Positions 1 to 6,835 of a stretch of 12,877 nt of DNA are shown piece by piece (position 1 is the stretch's first letter; every line of letters starts with the position of its first letter). This DNA comes from Bacillota bacterium. GTDB lineage: Bacteria > Bacillota > Bacilli > Paenibacillales > Paenibacillaceae. Below the pieces are notes generated by a model. The model had not been told where the DNA came from and did not search any database. It saw only the letters and a list, made by a program, of their open reading frames with translations. Location: NCBI GenBank assembly GCA_023433615.1, contig JAEZCJ010000225.1, positions 1-12,877 of the forward strand. The letters are read 5' to 3'. The position numbers and the translations under genes were made by a program.

Positions 1-104
1 TCCCAATTCGTAAGACCCCTGGTAGACGACCAGGTTGATAGGTTCGGGGTGGAAGCGCAGCAATGCGTGCAGCTGACGAATACTAATCGGTCGAGGGCTT
101 ATCC
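1..104 (+). rRNA. rrl: 23S ribosomal RNA, 3' end (partial)
   Basis: The first hundred bases match the well-conserved 3' end of bacterial 23S rRNA. The stretch around 73-100 (GCTGACGAATACTAATCGG, then TCGAGGGCTTA) is the classic closing segment, which in Bacillus ends at GACTTAACC. I place the end near 104 by analogy, give or take a few bases. The 5' part lies outside the window. Followed by a short spacer and 5S, so this is the distal end of an rrn operon. Confidence 0.95.
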
Positions 105-166
105 TACAAGTAATTCAGCTTGTTTCAATCATTCGCATCCAGTTTTCAGGGCGCAAGCTCTGGTCG

Positions 167-283
167 TTTGGTGATGATGGCGGAGGGGAACCACGCGTTC
201 CCATCTCGAACACGACCGTTAAGCCCTCCCGCGCCGATGGTACTTGGACCGCAGGGTCCTGGGAGAGTAGGACGTTGCCAAGC
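167..283 (+). rRNA. rrf: 5S ribosomal RNA
   Basis: About 117 nt with the 5S landmarks: TTTGGTG at the 5' end pairs with the terminal CCAAGC, CCCATCTCGAACACG lies near 200, GCGCCGATGGTA near 231-242, and GAGAGTAGGACG near 263. The 5' and 3' ends form the usual closing helix. End positions are uncertain by a few bases. It lies about 60 nt after 23S, and a terminator follows immediately. Confidence 0.95.
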
Positions 284-288
284 ACATG

Positions 289-322
289 AACCCGTTAAGC
301 CTCGCGCTTGACGGGTTCTTTG
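289..322 (+). terminator. Intrinsic terminator of the rRNA operon
   Basis: A 12-bp stem (289-300 AACCCGTTAAGC with 306-317 GCTTGACGGGTT, one G-U pair) has a 5-nt loop and is followed by CTTT. It begins six bases after the end of 5S and closes the rrn operon. Confidence 0.85.
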
Positions 323-375
323 TATGCTACTCACTGGGCGTAATCGTGTAGAATCGTACCACTAATGTTGGTCGA

Positions 376-390
376 ATCGAATCATTCGAT
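376..390. repeat. Short palindrome in the gene-free stretch 323-641
   Basis: ATCGAAT and ATTCGAT flank a single C, a perfect 7-1-7 dyad that could be an operator. A perfect TATAAT lies at 414-419 but I find no matching -35 box 16-18 nt upstream. CGTACCACTA occurs at 354-363 and again near 405-414. An open frame at 437-640 has an unnatural composition and no convincing ribosome binding site, so I do not call it. I see nothing else in this 320-base gap apart from the possible promoter at 606-614. Confidence 0.3.
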
Positions 391-605
391 GGATTAGCTG
401 CATTTCGTACCACTATAATCGCAGGATGCAGCCGTAATGGGTGTATCCTCGGATCTAGTGGTATTTTTATACACTAAATGGTGGATGAGTATGACCAAGT
501 CAAAAATTGTTGTAGGAATTCCCGAGAATGTCGTTCGTGCAGTGGTGGACCGAAATCTGACTGTTATGGCGATATCTCTCTCACAACCGTTCCGCATGCG
601 GGGCT

Positions 606-614
606 CATACTATA
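606..614 (+). promoter_or_regulatory. Possible sporulation-type -10 element (CATACTATA)
   Basis: CATACTATA fits the mother-cell sigma-K -10 consensus CATANNNTA and resembles the sigma-E form. The matching -35 is weak: an ACC at 586-588 with 17-nt spacing would suit sigma-K, but AC is too short to carry weight. It lies 28 nt before the lipoprotein start at 642. It could instead be a sigma-A TACTAT without a good -35. Confidence 0.2.
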
Positions 615-641
615 GGGACAGTCCATGCGGGAGGTGCTGAC

Positions 642-1976
642 ATGAAGCATAACCATCACGTCGCATTGGCGTGCTTATCGGTCTTACTTACGATGACGCT
701 GCTGAGTGGCTGCACGACACGCGATCATCGGGATCAAGCTGTACAGCAGCAACAATCGATTAATCCGAAGGTTCAATCGCATGTAAGATCCCCCGGTTTA
801 GACACTCCGGGCAGGCCGATTCCGACTCCGCCATCGAGCGGCAGCGTCCCGAAGACAGATGCCCGACCGCAGCAGTTGGGCCGCATTCATCCGGACACGG
901 CAATCCGTTCTCAGAGCGAGGAACAGCAGCGGGATATGGCCTTCCGGGAGGAGCGGCGCCCCGATACGTCGCCTCCGAAGATCCCGGAAAACATAAGGGG
1001 CATCTATGTATCCGGGTGGGTCGCGGGAGGCACGAAGGCAATGGACAATCTTATGCGATTGGTCGATCAGACGGATTTGAACGCGATGGTGATCGATGTG
1101 AAGAATGATTTTGGCCAATTGACCTACGATTCGAAGCTGCCGGACGTATCGAAGCTCGGCGCGGATTCGAACCCTGCCATTAAGGACTTGCCTGCACTTC
1201 TCAATCGCCTGAAGGCGCGAGGCATCTATACGATCGGAAGAGTGGTCGTCTTCAAGGATCCGCTCTTGGCGAAGAAGAAGCCGGAATTGGCGTTTCATAC
1301 GAAGACAGGCTCCCTATGGCGAGACCGGAAGGGCGTTCCATGGGTAGACCCGTACCATCCTGAAGTAAGGGCATACAACCTCGCGATCGCGGAAGAAGCG
1401 GCTCGCATGGGCTTTCAAGAGATCCAATTCGACTATGTGCGGTTTCCGGATAACGGGGATGAGATGGATAAGGTCGTACGCTACCATGAAGCTGACGGCA
1501 AACCGAAGGAGGACGTGATCGGCGGTTTCCTCCGAGATGCGAAGCCGAGGCTGAATCGAGCCGGGGCCGCCGTATCGGCAGACGTGTTCGGCTTGGTCAC
1601 CTCTTCGCGCGACGATATGGGAATCGGACAGACCTGGAGGCAAGTGGCATCTGCGGTCGACGTTATATCGCCGATGACGTATCCTTCCCACTACTCGAGC
1701 GGCATGTACGGCATCCGTCAACCGGATCTTCAACCGGGCAAGGTAATCAGCCATGCGATGCGGGATGCGGTCAAGCGCAACCGGATTCTGGCGGACGAGG
1801 GGCTGAAGCCTGGGATCGTGCGGCCTTGGCTGCAGGCTTTTACGGCGACGTGGGTACATCCCCACCAGGAATATCGTTCGGAAGAGATACGGCAGCAAGT
1901 GCTTGCGGCCAAGCAGGCAGGTGTCAAACAATTCCTGCTTTGGAGCTCGAATTGCAAGTATTCTTACCTTTCTTGA
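642..1976 (+). CDS. Putative glycoside hydrolase lipoprotein (DUF4015 / YngK-like)
   Basis: Predicted 444-residue exported lipoprotein. A signal peptide with lipobox LLSGC puts the lipidated cysteine at residue 24. Residues 25-115 form a polar, proline-rich linker. From residue 119 (RGIYVSGWVAGG) to the end it matches, from memory, the putative glycoside hydrolase family with a TIM-barrel fold (DUF4015). Typical stretches are NAMVIDVKNDFG (148-159), IQFDYVRFP (261-269, D264 a likely functional acid), SADVFG (312-317) and DVISPMTYPSHY (340-351). The substrate is not known; a cell-wall or extracellular polysaccharide is an inference. The start is supported by GGGAGGTG six bases upstream. The C terminus, FLLWSSNCKYSYLS, ends soon after the conserved FLLW strand, and its TGA overlaps the guaB -35 box. 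The tail may therefore be slightly shortened. It sits where B. subtilis carries yaaC. Confidence 0.8.
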   Translation: MKHNHHVALACLSVLLTMTLLSGCTTRDHRDQAVQQQQSINPKVQSHVRSPGLDTPGRPIPTPPSSGSVPKTDARPQQLGRIHPDTAIRSQSEEQQRDMAFREERRPDTSPPKIPENIRGIYVSGWVAGGTKAMDNLMRLVDQTDLNAMVIDVKNDFGQLTYDSKLPDVSKLGADSNPAIKDLPALLNRLKARGIYTIGRVVVFKDPLLAKKKPELAFHTKTGSLWRDRKGVPWVDPYHPEVRAYNLAIAEEAARMGFQEIQFDYVRFPDNGDEMDKVVRYHEADGKPKEDVIGGFLRDAKPRLNRAGAAVSADVFGLVTSSRDDMGIGQTWRQVASAVDVISPMTYPSHYSSGMYGIRQPDLQPGKVISHAMRDAVKRNRILADEGLKPGIVRPWLQAFTATWVHPHQEYRSEEIRQQVLAAKQAGVKQFLLWSSNCKYSYLS

Positions 1977-2001
1977 CAGCCCTATACCCCTCTGATACTA
2001 T
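1973..2001 (+). promoter_or_regulatory. Sigma-A promoter of guaB
   Basis: A perfect -35 TTGACA (1973-1978), a 17-nt spacer and TACTAT (1996-2001). The -35 box contains the TGA stop codon (1974-1976) of the upstream lipoprotein gene. Transcription should begin near 2008, giving a leader of about 124 nt before the guaB start. Confidence 0.8.
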
Positions 2002-2007
2002 TGCAAT

Positions 2008-2131
2008 AATATACGTGCGGAATCGCTGTTTCGCGCTGTTGTTACGGAAGTATAGGGCGCTATAGAGAGTAATCCCGGAGCGATTCGGACAGCCCGCCGA
2101 AGCTTCGATCATGATGAGGGAGGAACATGCT
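2008..2131 (+). other. 5' leader of guaB with small inverted repeats
   Basis: The predicted leader holds TATAG-GGCG-CTATA (2051-2064), the 10-bp palindrome CGAAGCTTCG (2098-2107) and TTCGG/CCGAA pairing just upstream of it. I do not see the conserved loops of a purine riboswitch, nor a terminator with a T-run. The palindromes may simply place structure near the ribosome binding site at 2116-2124. Confidence 0.3.
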
Positions 2132-3589
2132 GTGTGGGAAACAAAGTTCGCTAAGGAAGGGCTCACGTTCGATGACGTGCTGCTCGTCCCGCGAAAGTCG
2201 GAAGTGCTGCCTAGAGAGGTTGACGTATCGGTTCGGTTAAGCCCGACGGTGAAGCTGAACATGCCGTTGATCAGCGCAGGGATGGATACGGTAACGGAAT
2301 CCGCGCTGGCGATCGCGATCGCTCGCGAAGGCGGCGTAGGCATCATTCATAAGAATATGTCCGTTGCTCAGCAAGCGGAAGAAGTTGACCGCGTGAAACG
2401 CTCGGAGAGCGGCGTTATCACGAATCCGTTCTCGCTTACTCCTGAGCACCACGTCTACGATGCCGAGGAGCTGATGGGCAAGTACCGGATCTCCGGCGTG
2501 CCGATCGTGGACGATAATCAGAAGCTTGTCGGGATTCTGACGAACCGCGACTTGCGATTCGTGCACGACTACTCGATCAAGATCAAGGATGTCATGACAC
2601 ATGAGGAGCTTGTCACTGCGCCGGTAGGCACTACCTTGCAGGAAGCAGAGGGAATTCTGCAGAAGCACAAGATCGAGAAGCTGCCGCTGGTGGACGACAC
2701 GAACACGCTTAAGGGCCTGATCACGATCAAGGATATCGAGAAGGCCATTCAATTCCCGCATGCGGCGAAGGACTCGCATGGCCGTCTGTTGTGCGGCGCA
2801 GCCGTGGGCATCTCCAAGGACACGTTCGAGCGTACGGAAGCGCTCGTGCAAGCCGGCATCGACGTGCTGGTCGTGGACTCTGCGCATGGCCATCACATCA
2901 ACATTCTCAACACGGTTCGCAAGCTGCGGGACAAGTACCCGGACTTGACGATTATCGCGGGCAACGTTGCGACAGGCGAAGCGACGCGCGACTTGATCGA
3001 GGCAGGCGCTTCGGTCGTCAAGGTCGGCATCGGGCCTGGTTCGATCTGTACGACTCGCGTCATTGCAGGGATCGGCGTGCCGCAGATTACGGCGATCTAC
3101 GACTGCGCGTCTGTCGCGCGGGAATACAATATCCCGATTATCGCGGACGGCGGCATCAAGTATTCCGGCGACATTACGAAGGCCATTGCTTCCGGCGCCA
3201 GCGCGATCATGATCGGCAGCCTCTTCGCCGGCACGGAGGAGAGCCCGGGCGAATCCGAGATCTATCAAGGCCGCCGCTTCAAGGTTTACCGCGGGATGGG
3301 CTCGCTTGGCGCGATGAAGGAAGGCAGCAAGGATCGTTACTTCCAAGAGAATGAGAACAAGCTCGTGCCCGAAGGCATCGAAGGTCGCGTTGCCTATAAG
3401 GGGCCGCTCGCGGATACGGTGCATCAGCTGATCGGCGGACTGCGCTCCGGCATGGGCTATTGCGGCACGAAGAGCATCGAGGAGCTGAAGAACGACACGC
3501 AATTCGTTCGCATCACGGGCGCAGGACTTCGCGAGAGCCATCCGCATGACGTGCAGATCACGAAGGAAGCACCGAACTACTCGATGTAA
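2132..3589 (+). CDS. guaB: Inosine-5'-monophosphate dehydrogenase
   Basis: Catalyses the NAD-dependent oxidation of IMP to XMP, the committed step to GMP, in the cytosol. The 485 residues match the family (B. subtilis about 488). The N-terminal GLTFDDVLLVP and ISAGMDTVTE open the TIM barrel. A tandem CBS-domain insert spans roughly 94-206. The catalytic loop GPGSICTTR has its cysteine at residue 306. ADGGIKYSGD and GSLFAGTEESPGE follow, then the GMGSLGAM strand and the flap Arg-Tyr at about 402-403. I chose GTG at 2132, because GAGGGAGGA at 2116-2124 sits seven bases upstream and the protein then begins WETKFAKEGLTFDDV, as relatives do. An in-frame ATG at 2111 would add seven residues, with the ribosome binding site lying inside the coding sequence. 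The gene has its own promoter and terminator, so it appears monocistronic. Confidence 0.97.
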   Translation: MWETKFAKEGLTFDDVLLVPRKSEVLPREVDVSVRLSPTVKLNMPLISAGMDTVTESALAIAIAREGGVGIIHKNMSVAQQAEEVDRVKRSESGVITNPFSLTPEHHVYDAEELMGKYRISGVPIVDDNQKLVGILTNRDLRFVHDYSIKIKDVMTHEELVTAPVGTTLQEAEGILQKHKIEKLPLVDDTNTLKGLITIKDIEKAIQFPHAAKDSHGRLLCGAAVGISKDTFERTEALVQAGIDVLVVDSAHGHHINILNTVRKLRDKYPDLTIIAGNVATGEATRDLIEAGASVVKVGIGPGSICTTRVIAGIGVPQITAIYDCASVAREYNIPIIADGGIKYSGDITKAIASGASAIMIGSLFAGTEESPGESEIYQGRRFKVYRGMGSLGAMKEGSKDRYFQENENKLVPEGIEGRVAYKGPLADTVHQLIGGLRSGMGYCGTKSIEELKNDTQFVRITGAGLRESHPHDVQITKEAPNYSM

Positions 3590-3609
3590 GGGATTGGATC
3601 AAGCAACAG

Positions 3610-3650
3610 CAGGCAGGAACGTCGGCATGGGCCGCATTCCTGCCTGTTTT
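3610..3650 (+). terminator. Intrinsic terminator of guaB
   Basis: A perfect 10-bp stem, CAGGCAGGAA (3610-3619) with TTCCTGCCTG (3637-3646), followed by TTTT. It begins about 20 bases after the guaB stop codon. Confidence 0.85.
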
Positions 3651-3671
3651 GGTTGTTCGCCTTTATTTCAA

Positions 3672-3823
3672 GGACCAGTTGTCAGCTCCGAGAAGGTTGG
3701 ACGATGGTAGAAAATAAGGAGTGGAGCGTAGACAGATCTACGTGAGCACCGGAATATTCGACAGCGTTCAAGACTCGACGTCGAATAAGCTCCGTAGCTT
3801 TGCTTCGAGATCACAACTGGTTT
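3672..3823 (+). ncRNA. Candidate structured element between guaB and dacA
   Basis: About 150 bases with nested complementarity. The ends pair over 11 positions: ACCAGTTGT (3674-3682) with ACAACTGGT (3813-3821) is perfect, plus two flanking G-U pairs. Inside are the hairpin CGTAGA-CAGA-TCTACG (3727-3742), an 8-bp stem TATTCGAC (3755-3762) with GTCGAATA (3780-3787), and the small hairpin AAGCT-CCGT-AGCTT (3787-3800, which shares base 3787). AGCTCCG also occurs twice (3684-3690, 3788-3794). It carries no open frame of note and lies between the guaB terminator and the dacA promoter. Similar wording (GGAGTGGAGCGTAG, TACGTGAGCACCGG) seems familiar to me from Paenibacillus intergenic regions, but this is an unchecked recollection. 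It could be a small RNA or a dispersed DNA repeat; strand is assumed. Confidence 0.45.
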
Positions 3824-3833
3824 CTATTAGAGT

Positions 3834-3862
3834 TTTTCAGGCGATAGAGTCTGTGATACAAT
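3834..3862 (+). promoter_or_regulatory. Sigma-A promoter of dacA
   Basis: TTTTCA (3834-3839), a 17-nt spacer and TACAAT (3857-3862), with an extended -10 TG at 3854-3855. It sits 11 bases after the structured element and about 40 bases before the dacA start. Confidence 0.6.
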
Positions 3863-3902
3863 TAGGGACGGACAAACTAAGGGATGAAGGGAGCACATAA
3901 CG

Positions 3903-5204
3903 TTGAATGTACATCGTAAGCCGGCTGTTTGGACGAGAGCGCTAGCTGGGTTCTTAGCGATATGGTTAGTGATGTCGATGATCGGGACTCTTGCAGCTTC
4001 GGCCGCGGAGGAGGGCCAGACTGCGGGAGCAGGGGGTTCTTTCACATTGGGCGGAGCGGTGGCGGCAGCGATCCTGATCGATGCAGCAACCGGACAAGTC
4101 CTGTACGAACAGAATGCAGATGCTCCGCGTCCTCCGGCGAGCATGACGAAGCTAATGACGGAATATATCGTATTGGAACGCATCACGAAGGGACAATTGA
4201 ATTGGACGGATGTCGTCGCGACGAGCAAGGAAGCGGCTTCGACGCCGCCGGACGGCTCGCAGATCTATCTGGCTGAAGGCGATGAGCATACCGTCAAGGA
4301 CTTATACATTGCAATGGCGGTCGGCTCGGCCAATGACGCGACAATCGCGTTGGCATCCCATATCGGCGGATCGGAAGCAGGCTTCGTATCCATTATGAAT
4401 GAAACTGCGCAATCGCTCGGACTGGAGACGGCGCGCTTCACGGGCGCTACGGGCCTGCAGGACGATACGGTGATCTCGGCGCGGGATCTTGCAACATTCG
4501 CGGGCATTATTCTGCGCGACCATCCGGAGTTCCTGGAGTATTCCGCGATGCAGAACTACAAGTTCCGCGAGCGCGATAAGAATCCGATGGTCAACTGGAA
4601 CTGGATGCTCGGCTCGAACAAGAGCGTCACGAACTTCAAGCAATACGCGTATGAAGGCGTAGACGGCATGAAGACCGGTTATATCAGCGCAGCAGGCTAC
4701 TGCTTCACGGGGACGGCCAAGCGCGGCGATATGCGGCTCATCAGCGTCGTGATGGGCACGGAGTCGCAAGGCGCGCGCTTCCTCGAGACGGCGAAGCTGT
4801 TCGACTACGGCTTCAACAATTTCGAGACGAAGACGATTGTCGCACCGAAGTCTGTAGTAGAATCCGTGCAGACGGTCAAACTAAAAAAAGGCGTCGAGAC
4901 TGAAGTGCCGGTCGTGACGGATCAAGATGTTACGTTTCTCGTGAAAAAAGGCGTCGAGCCGAAGATCGAAGTAGTCGAAACGGCCGTTACGCCGGAGAAG
5001 GAATTGATCGCCCCGATCGCAAAAGCGCAGAAGGTCGGTACGGTGACTTACGCGTATACGGACGAGAACGGCAAGGAACTTAAGAAGACCGTGAATCTGA
5101 TCACGAGCGAAGAGGTTAAGAAGGCGGGCTGGTTCAAGCTGATGCTCCGCTCGATCGGCAGCTTCTTCAAGGGCTTGTTCAACGGCATCGTGGACCTCTT
5201 CTAA
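3903..5204 (+). CDS. dacA: D-alanyl-D-alanine carboxypeptidase (penicillin-binding protein 5 type)
   Basis: Removes the terminal D-Ala from peptidoglycan stem pentapeptides outside the membrane, limiting cross-linking. The 433 residues begin with a signal peptide (hydrophobic segment about 13-30, likely cleavage after ASA near 32-34). The S11 peptidase motifs are in order: SMTK with nucleophile Ser80 and Lys83, SAN at 142-144, KTG at 257-259. A C-terminal beta-rich domain covers about 300-400. The end, from about residue 406 (GWFKLMLRSIGSFFKGLF), is an amphipathic helix typical of the membrane anchor of this class. The start codon is TTG, with AAGGGAG nine bases upstream; no in-frame ATG lies near. 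It lies between guaB and pdxS as in B. subtilis, with its own promoter. Assignment to this family is firm; equivalence to DacA (PBP5) rests on synteny. Confidence 0.95.
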   Translation: MNVHRKPAVWTRALAGFLAIWLVMSMIGTLAASAAEEGQTAGAGGSFTLGGAVAAAILIDAATGQVLYEQNADAPRPPASMTKLMTEYIVLERITKGQLNWTDVVATSKEAASTPPDGSQIYLAEGDEHTVKDLYIAMAVGSANDATIALASHIGGSEAGFVSIMNETAQSLGLETARFTGATGLQDDTVISARDLATFAGIILRDHPEFLEYSAMQNYKFRERDKNPMVNWNWMLGSNKSVTNFKQYAYEGVDGMKTGYISAAGYCFTGTAKRGDMRLISVVMGTESQGARFLETAKLFDYGFNNFETKTIVAPKSVVESVQTVKLKKGVETEVPVVTDQDVTFLVKKGVEPKIEVVETAVTPEKELIAPIAKAQKVGTVTYAYTDENGKELKKTVNLITSEEVKKAGWFKLMLRSIGSFFKGLFNGIVDLF

Positions 5205-5231
5205 GCCGAAAAAATGCATACCGCGAACATT

Positions 5232-5259
5232 GCTTCCGGCTTGTCGCCGGAAGCTGTTT
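5232..5259 (+). terminator. Terminator hairpin after dacA
   Basis: A perfect 9-bp stem, GCTTCCGGC (5232-5240) with GCCGGAAGC (5246-5254), has a 5-nt loop and is followed by the weak tract TGTTTC. Strong stem but poor T-run, so read-through into pdxS is possible. Confidence 0.6.
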
Positions 5260-5269
5260 CATGTAAAAT
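5241..5269 (+). promoter_or_regulatory. Candidate sigma-A promoter of pdxST-serS
   Basis: TTGTCG (5241-5246), a 17-nt spacer and TAAAAT (5264-5269). The -35 lies in the loop and 3' arm of the dacA terminator hairpin, so the two signals overlap. Box matches are moderate (4/6 and 5/6). Confidence 0.4.
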
Positions 5270-5321
5270 ATGAATTTAGTACAAATCGGATTATTCAGGA
5301 ACTTTAGGAGGCGTATGGTTA

Positions 5322-6203
5322 ATGGAAACAGGAACATCGCGCGTTAAACGCGGCATGGCAGAGATGCAAAAAGGCGGCGTCATCATGGACGTCATGAATG
5401 CTGAACAAGCGAAGATTGCGGAAGCCGCAGGCGCGGTAGCCGTAATGGCGCTCGAGCGGGTTCCGTCCGACATTCGTGCGGCGGGCGGTGTGGCTCGCAT
5501 GGCTGACCCGACGGTACTGGAAGAAGTCATGAAAGTGGTGTCGATTCCGGTCATGGCCAAGGCGCGTATCGGACATTATGTCGAAGCGAAGGTGCTGGAA
5601 GCGCTGGGTGCGGACTACATCGACGAGAGCGAAGTGCTGACGCCGGCTGACGACGTATTCCATATCGATAAGCATAAGTTCACGGTGCCATTCGTATGCG
5701 GCGCGAAGGACCTGGGCGAAGCGCTTCGCCGCATCCAAGAAGGCGCGTCCATGATGCGTACGAAGGGCGAGCCGGGAACGGGCAATATCGTGGAGGCCGT
5801 ACGTCACATGCGCCTCATCACGGGTCAGATTCGCAAGGTACAGGGCATGTCGCCGGACGAGCTCTTCAACGAAGCGAAGGTGCTGGGCGTACCTTACGAC
5901 CTGCTCCTCGACGTTCACAAGAACGGCAAGCTGCCGGTCGTTAACTTTGCTGCAGGCGGCGTAGCGACTCCGTCGGATGCCGCGCTTATGATGCATCTCG
6001 GCGCTGACGGCGTGTTCGTCGGCTCCGGTATTTTCAAGTCGGACAATCCTGAGAAATTCGGCCGTGCCATCGTGGAAGCAACGACGCACTATGAAGACTA
6101 TGCGTTGATTGCCGAAGTATCGAAGAACCTGGGTACGCCGATGAAGGGCATCGAGATTTCGAAGCTTGTCGGCTCCGAACGGATGCAGGACCGCAGCTTC
6201 TAA
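5322..6203 (+). CDS. pdxS: Pyridoxal 5'-phosphate synthase, synthase subunit PdxS
   Basis: Makes pyridoxal 5'-phosphate from ribose 5-phosphate, glyceraldehyde 3-phosphate and ammonia delivered by PdxT. The enzyme is a cytosolic dodecamer decorated by PdxT. The 293 residues align almost end to end with B. subtilis PdxS (294). The N-terminal RVKRGMAEMQKGGVIMDV includes Asp23. Lys80, in VMAKARIGH, corresponds to the lysine that binds the sugar substrate. Lys148 in RTKGEPGTGN is the second catalytic lysine. The phosphate-binding FAAGGVATP and ADGVFVGSGIFKS are intact. The start ATG has AGGAGG (5306-5311) ten bases upstream; a closer ATG at 5315 is out of frame. It is the first gene of a likely pdxS-pdxT-serS operon, with pdxT 29 bases downstream. 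Confidence 0.97.
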   Translation: METGTSRVKRGMAEMQKGGVIMDVMNAEQAKIAEAAGAVAVMALERVPSDIRAAGGVARMADPTVLEEVMKVVSIPVMAKARIGHYVEAKVLEALGADYIDESEVLTPADDVFHIDKHKFTVPFVCGAKDLGEALRRIQEGASMMRTKGEPGTGNIVEAVRHMRLITGQIRKVQGMSPDELFNEAKVLGVPYDLLLDVHKNGKLPVVNFAAGGVATPSDAALMMHLGADGVFVGSGIFKSDNPEKFGRAIVEATTHYEDYALIAEVSKNLGTPMKGIEISKLVGSERMQDRSF

Positions 6204-6232
6204 ATACGGATTCGGCTATTGCGGAGGAAGGC

Positions 6233-6835
6233 GTGGGTAACATGAAGATAGGCGTACTGGCGCTGCAAGGCGCTGTTGCAGAGCATATAAGGAGTCTCGA
6301 GAAAGCTGGTGCCGAGGCGGTCGCCGTTAAGCGCGTAGAGCAGCTGAGCGACCTGGACGGGCTGGTTATCCCGGGCGGGGAGAGCACGACGATCGGCAAG
6401 CTGATGCGCAAATACGGCTTCATGGATGCCATTCGCGCTTTCGCCGCTTCGGGCAAGGCGATCTTCGGTACTTGCGCGGGACTGATCGTGCTCGCCCAGC
6501 GGATCGAAGGACAAGAGGATGCGCATCTCGAGCTGATGGACATGACCGTTGCGCGCAACGCGTTCGGACGTCAGCGGGAGAGCTTCGAGACGGACCTTGA
6601 GGTGAAGGGGATGGATGCACCGCTGCGTGCGGTCTTCATCCGTGCACCGCTCATTAAGGAAGTCGGGGCTGGCGTAGACGTGCTGTCGACTTACAACGGC
6701 GAGATCGTTACGGCTCGTCAGGGCAATCTGCTCGCTTGTTCCTACCATCCGGAGCTGACGGACGATTACGGCTTGCACGCATATTTCCTGTCCATGGCGA
6801 AGGAAAGAGAGGTACCCGATCATGTTGGACGTTAA
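6233..6835 (+). CDS. pdxT: Pyridoxal 5'-phosphate synthase, glutaminase subunit PdxT
   Basis: A class I glutamine amidotransferase that hydrolyses glutamine and channels ammonia to PdxS. In the 200-residue form the catalytic triad is Cys81 (GTCAGL), His172 and Glu174 (SYHPEL). The oxyanion-region PGGESTT (48-54) and FIRAP (135-139) are present. Length agrees with relatives (about 196). Two starts are possible. GTG 6233 lies five bases after GGAGG (6223-6227). ATG 6242 gives MKIGVLALQG, which aligns better with homologue N termini, but is 14 bases from that motif (10 from GAAGG at 6227-6231). I report the longer form with reservation. Its last 14 bases overlap the serS start, which implies co-translation. 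Confidence 0.96.
   Translation: MGNMKIGVLALQGAVAEHIRSLEKAGAEAVAVKRVEQLSDLDGLVIPGGESTTIGKLMRKYGFMDAIRAFAASGKAIFGTCAGLIVLAQRIEGQEDAHLELMDMTVARNAFGRQRESFETDLEVKGMDAPLRAVFIRAPLIKEVGAGVDVLSTYNGEIVTARQGNLLACSYHPELTDDYGLHAYFLSMAKEREVPDHVGR

Noticed and set aside
437..640. A 67-codon open frame before the lipoprotein gene
   Set aside because: No convincing ribosome binding site, composition unlike neighbouring genes, and its end overlaps the ribosome binding site of the well-supported gene at 642.
2008..2110. Purine riboswitch upstream of guaB
   Set aside because: The conserved loop and junction sequences of purine riboswitches are not present and there is no expression-platform terminator.
2111..2131. 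Earlier ATG for guaB
   Set aside because: The strong ribosome binding site GAGGGAGGA would fall inside the coding region; the GTG at 2132 has ideal spacing and matches homologue N termini.
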